DNA of 64,000 bases from Rosa chinensis (taxonomy: Eukaryota; Streptophyta; Magnoliopsida; Rosales; Rosaceae). The stretch spans positions 29,642,289 through 29,706,288 of the forward strand of contig NC_037091.1 in NCBI RefSeq assembly GCF_002994745.2, in the 5' to 3' direction. The notes below the pieces were generated by a model. That model was not told where the DNA came from and searched no databases. It was given only the letters and a program-made list of their open reading frames with translations. Positions 10,185 through 20,375 of this stretch are shown piece by piece. The translations under genes were made by a program, and so were the position numbers. Each line of letters begins with the position of its first letter. Position 1 is the stretch's first letter.

Positions 10185-10500
10185 GGAAGATTTATGAAGA
10201 AGGAGAAAGAGAAGCAAGGACTGAAAGGCCATTTCTTGAATATTTCAGAAGATTTGTTGTGAGTATTCCCTGCCCCAAATACAACTATTATAGGGACTTC
10301 AGGCAAATCCCCACCCTTGGATGAAGCTCAATTTCAAAACCGATGTCAGTAAATTGAGATTAGTGATTCCAAATCTCAGGAAAAAGGGACTAAGTAGCAT
10401 GTGAGGAGACCGAGCGGTTTTTGAGGAGTTAGCTATTATTAAGGGATTAGTAGCACGTGAGAAGACCGAACGGTTTTCGAGGAGGGTAGTCTATTTTTTG
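10185..10500 (-). promoter_or_regulatory. Promoter-like unit X2, related to X1
   Basis: Shares with 5880-6260 the phrase TCCCCACCCTTGGATG, a TAAAT.GAGATTA...AAATCTCAG block and a GA.ACCGA.CGGTTTT.GAGGAG stretch; the last is tandemly duplicated at about 10387-10430 and 10440-10482. On the minus strand a TATA-like CCCTATAATAG lies at about 10285-10295. It sits between the PMD gene and the split unknown ORF, so it could drive the latter. Activity is inferred only. Confidence 0.4.
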
Positions 10501-10582
10501 CGCAAACACGCCAAAGAAACTACTACTACTATACAAGGCTACAGAGGTTGGCCCGCGAAGCTCAATTTCAAGCAAAGTTCCT

Positions 10583-11760
10583 CTATGCGAAGGTTCGCCG
10601 CAATGGCACTAGCTTCGGCCTGAGTGACCGTTCTCTGACACGGGCCAGATTGCGGCCTATTTCTTCATAAGCAGCTAAAGGTTCATCGAGTTGGGCTTCT
10701 TCTGCAGCAATTGCATTATGAACAGAAGCTAAACGGGCTTGGAGGTCCTTGATCCGAAGTTTGAAGTCGGACCTTTGGATTTGTAGTTCCCGTAGGCTGA
10801 TGTCTCGCTCATTTAAAATACCACACGGGAGATGTCCTACCAAGCTCATTCAGCAAAACGTTAATGGCACTAAATTGCCGCAGGGTCAATGCCTTCTCTT
10901 GGCAAAGATACCTTAGGGCTTCCAAGACTCGCGGGAGGACACCAAGCTCCAATACCTGAGGACCTAAATGTTAGTGAAGCACCATCTTAGCCTCATCCAC
11001 AGCAAAAGAAGGAGTTACCTCCAACACCCTCATCATTCTCTCAAATCTGGTGGGAGGAGGAGGAGGCGGCGAAGGCGCCACAGGATCACGAACCACCAAT
11101 GCAAAAGGGTGGACAACTTCCTCAGTTTCTTTATCTTCAACAAGTTGGTCTGTCCCTTCAGCCGCGGGAGAATCTGGGAACTCAACTCGCGGCTCACCAT
11201 GGGCAAGTGGAGCAGATTCAAGCACAGAGCCCTCAGCTTCGACGGCTGTCTCATTTGTTCGCGAGACTCTGGGGGCACCACCACCGTCCGCATCATTTTC
11301 CATCTCTGGGGCGACTATCCTGCCGATAGGACCCTCAGCATTTGCAGCCACCTCCTCGGTACAAACAGAATCCTGGTCAGGTTCAGAAATGTCAAAGAGC
11401 GGGTTTGGATCTAAAGGGAAATGGAAAGCATTGGCCAACAGTGGCTTACCTCTCGAGTTGTCGGGTCAATATCTGGTACATGGTCACCAAGAGGAAGAGG
11501 CCCTGCTTCATTCACCTCTTGGACCTCTAGTACCTCGAGAATCTCTGTCGTCATCAGTTCCTCATAAAAGGCAGAAGCCTCATAGTGGCTTTCCACGCTT
11601 TCATGCTCCGGGGAGTCGTCATCGGAGATCGTTATTAGAATGGTAGAACCTTGCAGATACTCTATAGATGTGGGAGATGGAAGAGGCGCCACGAGGTTAG
11701 TTGATGCTTGAACTAGCAAGAGAGTTGGCTCTTCTATTGCGGCTGAAGATCCAGCTTCGC
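10583..11760 (-). pseudogene. C-terminal part of antisense PMD gene: acidic linker and coiled coil
   Basis: Downstream of the PMD core, minus-strand frames encode a low-complexity acidic and proline-rich region (for example VAPSPPPPPPTRFERMMRVL and a DDDSPEHESVESHYE stretch) and then a charged heptad-like segment (RDISLRELQIQRSDFKLRI, KDLQARLASVHNAIAAEEAQ) ending near 10583. This order, PMD then variable linker then coiled coil, matches transposon-encoded PMD proteins and the second element here (40420-44195). The pieces lie in different frames with possible splice sites (a gtaag at about 11450), so exact exons are uncertain. Overlapping plus-strand open frames over 10968-11646 look like mirror images of the GC-rich linker. 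Confidence 0.5.
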
Positions 11761-12263
11761 TTAGGTGAGAGGGATCAGTGGTTCTCTGACAGACCTGTCA
11801 AAAGATACATAGTGAAGATCCTGCCCATATTCTAAAATTTAAATAGGATAAGACGGGGCCAGAGTTTACCAATCGCATTCCCAGAGGTTCGTCATCTTCA
11901 AAACTCTCTTCGACGAATTGAGCTCAATCGCGTTTGCAAGCGAAGACAACAGTGGCCTGTACAAGAGAAGAATCATAACTCAAAAAGGGGGAAGCACCAA
12001 ATATACAAGTTTGGGATCGTTCTTAACCAGATTACCTCAACGGAATCTTCATTATGAGAAGACTCTCCCTCAGGAGTCTCCTCTGCTATTACCTTTTGTT
12101 TCCAGGCCTGAACAGAGGTTGTCCCACTCCGGGTAGTTTGCTGCAAAACACACTCAGGAATAAGAGCGGGAAAATCAAGACAAGGAAAAGGAATGGTGAA
12201 GAAAGACAAAAACTTATTGTTGCCCTAGGCTCATGGACACGATGAGCGAGAAGGTAGAATAGG

Positions 12264-13835
12264 TCACGAGGGTTGTGCTGTAGGGTTGGAAAAGCGCACA
12301 AAAATCTCGCGGTCCTCTAGACTAGGACTACTCATGCCACGAAAGATCAGGATGAAGAGTTCGTCATGTGGCAGGTCCCAACAGTTCACGGACACCTCTT
12401 TCCACCATTCAGCATAATCATCGTCGACATCGTTAAGGGGGTACAACACTCTGACCCAAAGGGGAATCACTATCAAAGTAAACTGATTCTGAGAGGGGAC
12501 AGACCAAGGCGGAGCTAATCTCCGCCAAGAGGTGTAGTAATTGGAAGAATCAACCAAAGGCCAGGGTACCAACTGGGCCAACCCAAATTGGCGAGCAAAG
12601 TGGTTAGGGGCATAGAACTTGTAACTTATGCAGTCAGTGGCAAGACGAATATCCAAGCAGGAGATGGCGCAACGAAAGGCCAGGAGGGCTCTTTCACTAT
12701 GATCTCGTCTACTGGGCAGAAAGCCATCATCAAGGGGAGGAGGGAATCGCCTAGAAAGGACCATTTTTGGGTCCGGCATCTCTTTCAGCAAGTACAAGTA
12801 AATAAAACACTCGGAGTGGGGTGAAGCTCGATACCTTACGTTGCGGCAAAGCCATTTCCCCAAAAGGGAATCAACTGGAGGTTCCCTTGGAATATCACCT
12901 CAACAGAAGTAAGGGAAATAAATCTGCAGCCAAAACGCAAGGATCCAGAAAGGGCCACTAATGTCGGTATTGAAGGGGCGCATTAAGGCTCTATAAAGGG
13001 AGTGATATAATGCACCCAATACAGGTTGCCCAAGGCCAACGCAAATACCATTGTAGAGAGTAGTGGCCAGAGAATTCCAGGGCCCAGTAGGTTTGTTGGA
13101 AGAAGTGCAAAAGATAAATTTGGAAAGCCAGAATTCCAGGAATGCGATACCTCCTGTATGGTCACGCTGGGTGCAGTAACAGTTGCACCAGAATGAGTAG
13201 GATTTGCTGTGATGCCAACGACCAGCCATATCCATTCTCAAAGGAAATTGAATGCCATCAAACTGATCATGCACATAGGGGTCAAAGTCAATAGGCAACC
13301 CTGTGATGGTAAGAACATCCAGCAGAGTTATGCTCATCTGCCCAAACCGGAAATCGAATGTATTGCTGGAGGTGTTCCAGAAGCAAAGAGCGGCGGCTAG
13401 CGGTGCAGGGCTAGTATTATGGGGAAGACAGAAGCATAGATCGATGATTTGGGTAATACCCACCGCATCCCATCGGGCCAAATGTCTCGCTCGGACCTCC
13501 TGATACCAAACATTTTCCTCGGGAGTGATGGTAGGCCAGAGGCCCACTTTCCTCCTTAGTCCCCAACTGCTAAAATCACCGGGCACCTACCGAAGAGCCG
13601 CTATGGGACGGCGGATGGGAAGCCCATAATAGGCCATAGCATCATCTGGCAAACAATCGCGAGGTGTGGGTCCCAGACTCACTTGACTATCACCTCCACC
13701 AAAGCCCATCAGTCGACTTCTCTCCTCTCCGGTCTGACTTCTGCATAGAACACCCATGTTAGTCCGCCAGGTGAATGTAGCTTTCTCAATGATTTCATCT
13801 GCCTAATCGATAACGAATGGTTTCTTGGATGCCAT
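12264..13835 (-). pseudogene. Plant mobile domain (PMD, MAIN-like) gene, antisense in gypsy element 1
   Basis: From ATG 13835 (MASKKPFVID) one frame runs to a TGA at 12264, about 520 codons, broken by only three stops: TAG at 13803-13805, TAG at 13587-13589 and TGA at 12900-12902. It contains the PMD signature: RWDAVGITQIIDLCFCLPH, then a FDFRFGQMSITLLDVL and TITGLPIDFDPY block, followed by Trp/Phe-rich helices. PMD (aminotransferase-like, Pfam PF10536) occurs in the host silencing factors MAIN and MAIL1 and widely in plant transposons. Here it lies antisense to the element, upstream of the polypurine tract and 3' LTR, so it is a transposon version. Absence of introns in the core and few stops imply recent decay. 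Confidence 0.78.
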
Positions 13836-14685
13836 TTCTAGGTCGCAGGGAACACTTCTCCATTACACCTTAATTTATAGCTCAGATATTTTTGGAGATT
13901 AATTTATTAGCTGGGCCAATGAATGGCTCTAGTTCACAATTAATTAATCATTAATTGCATCTGAGGCGGCAATGAAGAGATGGCATTGCACCTTTCCCTA
14001 CAACCACAAGGCCAGCATAGTGGCCTGATGTTTTTTTTTTTTTAAACATGATTAAAACCCATGCGGTTTTAGATGTTAAAGTTGCAGCAAGTATGGTGGT
14101 TTCACTTGGTCACATATCATGATGTCGATAGCCATGATCCGATCATCCTCTTCAGCATAAGACTCGCGAAGGATTAAATGACAGCAAACAGTTTGCTATT
14201 CTGCATCTTATTTCACCAAGTACTGTAGGCCTTGATCAAACTTGATCTAGCCAGCGAAGCGGCTCCAACACCTACATTTGAGAAAATCAATAGAGTGCCA
14301 GCGAACAAGGCAGATACTTGCTGCTATACACATGGCGAAGCTACCACCAAGGAAGCGAAGGATCCTCATTCGTGACCAAAAGTAGTCTCCTTCGCATGGA
14401 GGGCACGCTAAAGTTCTAATCTCCTACAACTTGCCCAAGTTTCGCCAATTCATTGCATACCAGATATCAGATACATGGGGGGCAATAAAGTTGGCAAAGA
14501 AAGCGTCATTTCATGACAAAGGCAATTCAGATTGTGGCATTCAAGCTTTACGGCCTATTTAGAGGCCTATATGAAATCAGTCAAGTAATTTCAGTCAAGC
14601 CAATAAAAGTGGCTTTGGAGCAACAATATTATAAGAGCAGTGCTAATTCAAGACCTCTTTAGTCAAGATGAAGACTTTTGACTTC

Positions 14686-14701
14686 GAGGTCTGGGGGGCA
14701 A
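14686..14701 (+). promoter_or_regulatory. Polypurine tract of gypsy element 1
   Basis: GAGGTCTGGGGGGCAA directly precedes the TG that opens an LTR at 14702, the position and makeup of the plus-strand primer of LTR retrotransposons. Confidence 0.75.
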
Positions 14702-15420
14702 TGTTTGAACCAAAAACGAGCATTTTGGCCTGACAAGGTGTGTCTTGGAGAAATTGAGCCAATATCAGTGGCTCAAGCTATATATATTGTCGACAAGTTC
14801 GAAATATATTATTTAGAGGCTAAATAAAGCCTACTTGCTGAATTATGGAAGATTATGCGAGCTGCAAGAAAATGAAATGATGGAAGCATGGAAATGAAAA
14901 GTCAACTTTAGCAAATTTTCCTACTTTGGCTAGGAGAAACCGAGCTAAACAAAGAAGGAAGGCGGCAGACTAACCAAACGAAATCGAAATGAGCTAAAAC
15001 TCTCCAGATTAATTCTGGATATCCCAAGGATCATTTCTTATGAAGAGTGCTAGAGCTAGTTTTGAGTGGAAAGCCTTCAAACAATCAGTCCAATTTTCTG
15101 CATAAGCAAAACTGGAAAACTGGACCTGTAAGGAGTCCAGCAGCGTTTCCGGCCCAACCACATGGAATTAAGTTCTGAAATTTCACCACAATGATCTAAA
15201 CTCATTATGGATCATTTGATATGAAGAAGTCGAAGGCCCATTCTGATTTCTTGGTGGAGATATAACTGAAGGAATAAAGGAGCAGAAAGTGACTCAAACC
15301 TAACAAATTCCATTAGTGTTTGAGCACTCAAACCTAACAAATTCCATTAGTGTTTAAGTGCTTAAACCTAACAATTCCATTAGTGTTTAAGCTATATCAT
15401 TCCATTATGATATATTGGTG
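14702..15420 (+). mobile_element. 3' LTR of gypsy element 1 (copy A), truncated
   Basis: Begins TGTTTGAACCAAAAACGAGC right after the polypurine tract. Matches, in reverse orientation, the complete LTR at 15901-17202. It stops in the U3 region near 15420 and turns straight into an inverted partial copy (B). Confidence 0.8.
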
Positions 15421-15464
15421 GCTCAAGCTATATATATTGTTTATGCAATGATATAGCTTGGTCA

Positions 15465-15872
15465 ACACTAATGGAATGATATAGCTTAAACACTAATGGA
15501 ATTATTAGGTTTAAGCACTTAAACACTAATGGAATTTGTTAGGTTTGAGTGCTCAAACACTAATGGAATTTGTTAGGCTTGAGTCACTTTCTGCTCCTTT
15601 ATTCCTTCAGTTATAGCTCCACCAAGAAATCAGAATGGGCCTTCGACTTCTTCATATCAAATGATCCATAATGAGTGTAGATCATTGTGGTGAAATTTCA
15701 GAGCTTAATTCCATGTGGTTGGGCCGGAAACGCTGTTGGACTCCTTACAGGTCCAGTTTTTCAGTTTTGCTTATGTAGAAAATTGGACTGATTGTTTGAA
15801 GGCTTTCCACTCAGAACTAGCTCTGGCACTCTTCATAAGAAATGATCCTTGGGATGTCTGGAATTAATCTGG
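15465..15872 (-). repeat. Inverted partial LTR (copy B)
   Basis: Reverse complement of about 15000-15415 of copy A, starting near GGAATGATATAGCTT and ending near the GGAATTAATCTGG phrase. Loop between arms A and B is only about 45-60 bp. Right of it come some 10 bp and then the primer-binding site of copy C, so B and C are joined by an internal deletion. Confidence 0.8.
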
Positions 15873-15879
15873 GTTTGTG

Positions 15880-15900
15880 GTCCCACAGGGCGTGCCAAAA
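15880..15900 (-). promoter_or_regulatory. Primer-binding site next to LTR copy C
   Basis: On the minus strand the LTR end GAGCCAAACA is followed by TTTTGGCACGCCCTGTGGGA, a form commonly found directly downstream of plant gypsy 5' LTRs. I did not match it to a particular tRNA. Confidence 0.6.
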
Positions 15901-17202
15901 TGTTTGGCTCCAATTTTGCTGCAGCTTAGTTAACAGTCTCTTTTCTGCGCGGGCGTGCCAACACAGTTCGAGTGCGGTCGTTGGGGGTGTCCCTTGACCT
16001 GACTTCTTTTGAGCGACTGTAGACGAGGAGAGCACCAACCTCGTCGTGGGGGTCTTCTGTGCCTCGTGGTGGGGACTTTGTCTTGTGTCACCAAGTCGAT
16101 ACTCAACGTTGTAGGTTAAGCTGAGCGAAATCACCGGGAAGTAGTTGCCAAAGCATGACTTTAGCTTAGCTGGTTTGCGAGGGTGTTACCCTTGCTTAGC
16201 TGGTTCGGTAACCATTGTGGTCGCGGTACTACAGTAGGCTCCCGAGGAGACTAGGACTGAAGCAAGTTGACAGAGGGTTTGGTGATTGACACTGACAGTC
16301 GGCTTTTGAGAAGACTAGGACTGGAGTGTGATCACCGGTAAGAGAAAGAGAGGAGTTTCTCTTAGAGAGGGGTTGCTCTAGAGAGGCTTGGATAATCTTA
16401 GAGATTGTTGTTGAATTGTGTTTTTCTTATTACTTGTTGTAACCTCTATATATAGGCTACCAAGCCATAGTGGTTGGCCTTAAACAAATCATGATGGGTT
16501 AGATTTGAGCACTTAAACACTAATGAAATTTTTAGGTTTAAGCACTTAAACACTAATGGAATTTGTTAGGTTTGAGTGCTCAAACACTAATGGAATTTGT
16601 TAGGTTTGAGTCACTTTCTGCTCCTTTATTCCTTCAGTTAGATCTCCACCAAAAAATCAGAATGGGCCTTCGACTTCTTCATATCAAATGATCCATAATG
16701 AGTGTAGATCATTTTGGTAAAATTTCAGAGCTTAATTCCATGTGGTTGGGCCGGAAACGCTGCTGGACTCCTTACAGGTCCAGTTTTCCAGTTTTGCTTC
16801 TACAGAAAATTGGACTGATTGTTTGAAGGCTTTCCGCTCAAAACTAGCTCTGGCACTCTTCATAAGAAATGATCCTTGGGATGTCTAGCATTAATCTGGA
16901 TAGTTTTAGCTCATTTGGATTTCATTTGGTTAGTCTTCCGCCCTTCCTGATTTGTTTAGCTCGGTTTCTCCTAGCCGAATTAGGAAAACGTGCTAAAGTT
17001 GACTTTTCATTTCCATGCTTCCATCATTTCATTTTTTTGCTGCTCGCATAATCTTCCATAATTCTGTAAGTAGGCTTTATTTAGCCTCTAAATAATATAT
17101 TTCGAACTTGTCGACAATATATATAGCTTGAGCCACTGATATTGGCTTAATTTCTCCAAGACACGCCTTGTCAGGCCAAAATGCTCATTTTTGGTTCAAA
17201 CA
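15901..17202 (-). mobile_element. Complete LTR (copy C), 1302 bp, 5' LTR orientation on the minus strand
   Basis: Reads TGTTTGAACC...GAGCCAAACA on the minus strand, with TG/CA ends. A TATA-like CTATATATAG lies at about 16446-16455, followed by a leader rich in CTCTCTAAGAG. U3 (about 16495-17202) is the inverted match of copy A. The primer-binding site follows at 15880. Its TG end abuts a LINE RNase H fragment at 17203. A minus-strand open frame at 15817-16134 lies in U5/leader sequence and is probably not a gene. Confidence 0.8.
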
Positions 17203-17800
17203 GTTATTCCTACCCCGAGGGAGACTTAAAATCAATACTGAAGGGGCATTTTGTCCCAACAGAGGCTGTGGTGGCGTTAGAGTTATTGTACGTGATGAGA
17301 GGGGTAGTTTCAAGGGTGCTTGGTCGAGATTTATACCTCATATGGAATTGGCTTATCAGGGGAAGCAGAGGCCTGCAGAGTAGGCTTACTATTAGTTGTT
17401 CACCAATGATGGAAGCATGTTGAAATTGAGAGCGACTGTGCGGTCTTGGTTGCTAACCATAATGGGGAGGATAACTCAGAGGTGAGTCAAATTCTTGATG
17501 ATTGTAAGGACTATCTGCAGTTTTTTTATTCTTTTCGAATTCGACACATATATAGAGAAGCAAATAATGTAGCTCATAAGTTAGCTCTAGTCTAGATCAT
17601 ATTATGGATCTATCTTTATGTGAGGCCCCAGATGTTCTTCAGGATGTACTGTAACGCAACTATGCTTGCTCGGGGTTCAGGTACTACATCCCCCCAATGC
17701 AACAAAATATAAGTAATAATAATATGGGTGTGAGGATGAGCCTCCCAGCCTGACTAGGTTCCAAACCCTTTTTATCAAAAAAATAAATAAATAAATAATT
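17203..17800 (+). pseudogene. LINE RNase H domain and 3' tail, fragment
   Basis: Encodes a plant L1-type RNase H: LPRGRLKINTEGAFCPNRG, VIVRDERGSFKGAWSRF, then in other frames a VEIESDCAVLVA block and FRIRHIYREANNVAHKLAL. The first catalytic Asp of the usual NTDGA is Glu here. Frameshifts and a stop at about 17381 break it. The 3' tail (17670-17800) has the CCTCCCAGCCTGACTAGGTT / CCAAACCC phrase and an A-rich end (AAATAAATAAATAAAT) typical of these LINEs. The upstream part is cut off by the LTR at 17202. Confidence 0.8.
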
Positions 17801-19130
17801 GTACTAATAAATAATAAATATTAAAAAATAATACTATATAAAGAGAAAGAGAACAGAATTATTTTTCAAATTTCTCAATGAACAAAGAGAAACCTAAGGG
17901 GTCTCAATTTTTTTTTTTTTTAATTTTTGATCTTGAGGGAGGCTCCGTGGGGCAGGGAGGGTGGTTTGTTTAATTTAGGGTCTTATCCACACTTGTGGAA
18001 AGAAATAGCATCGAATCAACTTGATCTTGGTTTAAGGTCTCAAATTTAGCTAGTTGATGGATTTGCATGTCAAGTCTGGCTACACCATTTTGACGTGAAT
18101 GAGTCTGTCTCCTTTAGGTGTAGTATGGTTTCTTACCTGGTTTGGGATGAATTGGTGTCTTTGAGTATTGTTTTGATCAATCTTGGTGAGCTATTGGTCT
18201 TTGTTTCCAACAAAATGATTGGGGTACCACTTTGGTAGATCGGTGTACCTAAATCTGGCGGGTTTTAGGGTCTGGTTCATAGACTTGTTTGGATTGGTTG
18301 TGGAGCTGTGTTCGACATCTTCCTTAAGGTGCGTGGGTAGATTGTAGCGCAAGGTTGGGCTGAGGCATGGTTAACTTTCTTTAACTTTTACTTACAACTT
18401 ACTCTGTTTTGACTTACCAATCTGATACAGACAAAGTTGTTCTTATCGGCTCATGGTGGGCTGGAAAGGGAAGTAACTAAAAAGAGGAGTCATGCTATTG
18501 ACGTAGATGGCGTTGTTGGTGGTGAAGGGGTAAACAAAATTTCGGCCTAATTGGATTTGGGCCATTACACCTGGGTTTATGGTCTAGGGGTATTTCCTTA
18601 ACTATATTACCTTCTTTTGTTGTTTGGACTTTTAGTGTAGGCGTCTTGCCATATCACATGTATGCTCAAAGCCGATTCGGCCTAAGTTTTGGACCTTCTT
18701 GGGCCATTGGTGTTAAAAATTATATATTAATATCCAATTAAATATAAATAAAAATATAATTAATTATGACTTTTCAAATGAAAATGGTACTTGTCTTATT
18801 TCTAATATGTGTCTTTAGCAACAAGTGTGTTTGTCAAGAAAATAAGTTAACAGACAAAATTGGTTCACTTGGTGTTCTATATAAACTCATATTTATATCT
18901 CCTCAAAAACTAAGAAATCTAGACCTTCTTAAAGTTCCACAATAATGATAAATGAAGTAAAGTCGACAAGTCTTTTATATAAATTCAGTAGAAAAGACAA
19001 ATCAAAATAAAAACTGAAAGAAGTTGCATTGGGTTTAAGATTAAATAGTTGCACCACACTAAGGAAACAAGAGAAATGCATATTGCTAACATGCTTAAGG
19101 ATTTAAGTCACAATCGAGAATAAGGTTATT
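17801..19130. other. Unassigned sequence, no gene seen
   Basis: AT-rich at both ends. The middle (about 17930-18720) has more even composition and reads like decayed coding or LINE sequence on the plus strand, but I recognise no motif. Short T-run at about 17907-17920. Confidence 0.3.
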
Positions 19131-19173
19131 GCAATTTTTTTTTTTTTAAAAAAAAAACAAAACTTTCATTGAA

Positions 19174-19839
19174 TTAGTGATGAATATCGCTTAAGATGAC
19201 ATCCCTTATAAATTCGAGAGCATACAAGAACCAAGAATGAGAGAGCTCTGAATGAAGAGTCGCACAAGCAAGATTATGAGACACATTGTTTGCTCGACAC
19301 TTAACATGAGCTAGAGAAAACATAGGATAATTGCTAAACATTGCTCTGACTTCATCTACAACATAACCACAGATTGAAGCATCTTCATCCTCCGCATTGA
19401 TAGTTTGGACCAGTTGTAAACAATCAAATTCAAACTGTACCTGTTCATGGTGCAGTGATATAGCGAACTGGACTGCACCTTGTAAGGCTAAAAGCTCAAC
19501 CTGGAACGCGGAATTGGCATTATGTACCACCTTCATCAGAGCAGCCCGAAAGTCTCCCTTATGATCACGAAGGACACATGCCACTCCATCTTTCCTCTGA
19601 TGATAACTATAGCTCCCATCAATATTGCATTTCAAAACATGCTTAGCCGGACTAGTCCACCTTTGAATCACCTTCATTCCTAGAATAGATGAGGCGTGTA
19701 CAAGTTTGTATTCATTGAACCATCCCATCGTGGCAATCGCTATATCTGTTGGCAATCGTGGTTTCTCCTCCCACAAAGCCGCATTTCTATTAGTCCACAA
19801 GGCCCATAAGAACATCATGAACTTCTCAAATTGCTCCAA
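19174..19839 (-). pseudogene. LINE RNase H domain
   Basis: 221 uninterrupted codons. KCNIDGSYSYHQRKDGVACV and RDHKGDFRAALMK hold the first catalytic Asp; QVELLALQGAVQFAI gives the Glu; FEFDCLQLVQTINAED the next Asp; and HVKCRANNVSHNLACA the C-terminal motif, with Ser-His where family members often have Ala-His. The N-terminal part (FLWALWTNRNAALWEE) is the usual linker from the zf-RVT region. Intact over its length, though the rest of the LINE is broken, so it cannot act as an element protein. Confidence 0.85.
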
Positions 19840-20375
19840 TGATACTCAGTTAACACATTCCAACATCCATTCCTTGAAGATGAATATTGGTGTCACAGGA
19901 CAAGCAATTTAGAGAGAAACCTCACCCAACAATGCCCGAGCTGTCTGACAATCTACTAGGACATGCCCTACTGATTCCAAAGGACAATCACACAATAAAT
20001 ACCCAGTTTCACCCTCATATCCCTTTGTTAATAATCTTTCTCGAGTCGGAAGAATGTTCTAGGAAGATCTCCAAACTCCAACAGCAACTTTCTTGGGAAC
20101 TTTAGCCTTCTAGATTGTTTTCCATAAAGTTTGGAACTCATCCACCGGAGGGGGATAATTAACTCTATTATAGGCAATGTCTCGACCTACATAATATGCT
20201 GAATTTGTGGTGAAAATTCCTTTCTTATGTTGATGCCAGGCCACTTTATCTCTAGGAAGATGACTACTTATAGGAATAGATTTAATAAGGAGAGCTTCTG
20301 AAGGAGAAAAGAGCTCATCAATTAATCTATCATTCCATGCAACTGTCTGGTGGTCAATAAGCTCTAAGACAAAAA

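Noticed and set aside
10968..11646. Long overlapping plus-strand frames
   Set aside because: They mirror the GC-rich acidic linker of the antisense PMD gene; no domain, and the minus strand fits the neighbouring coding pieces.
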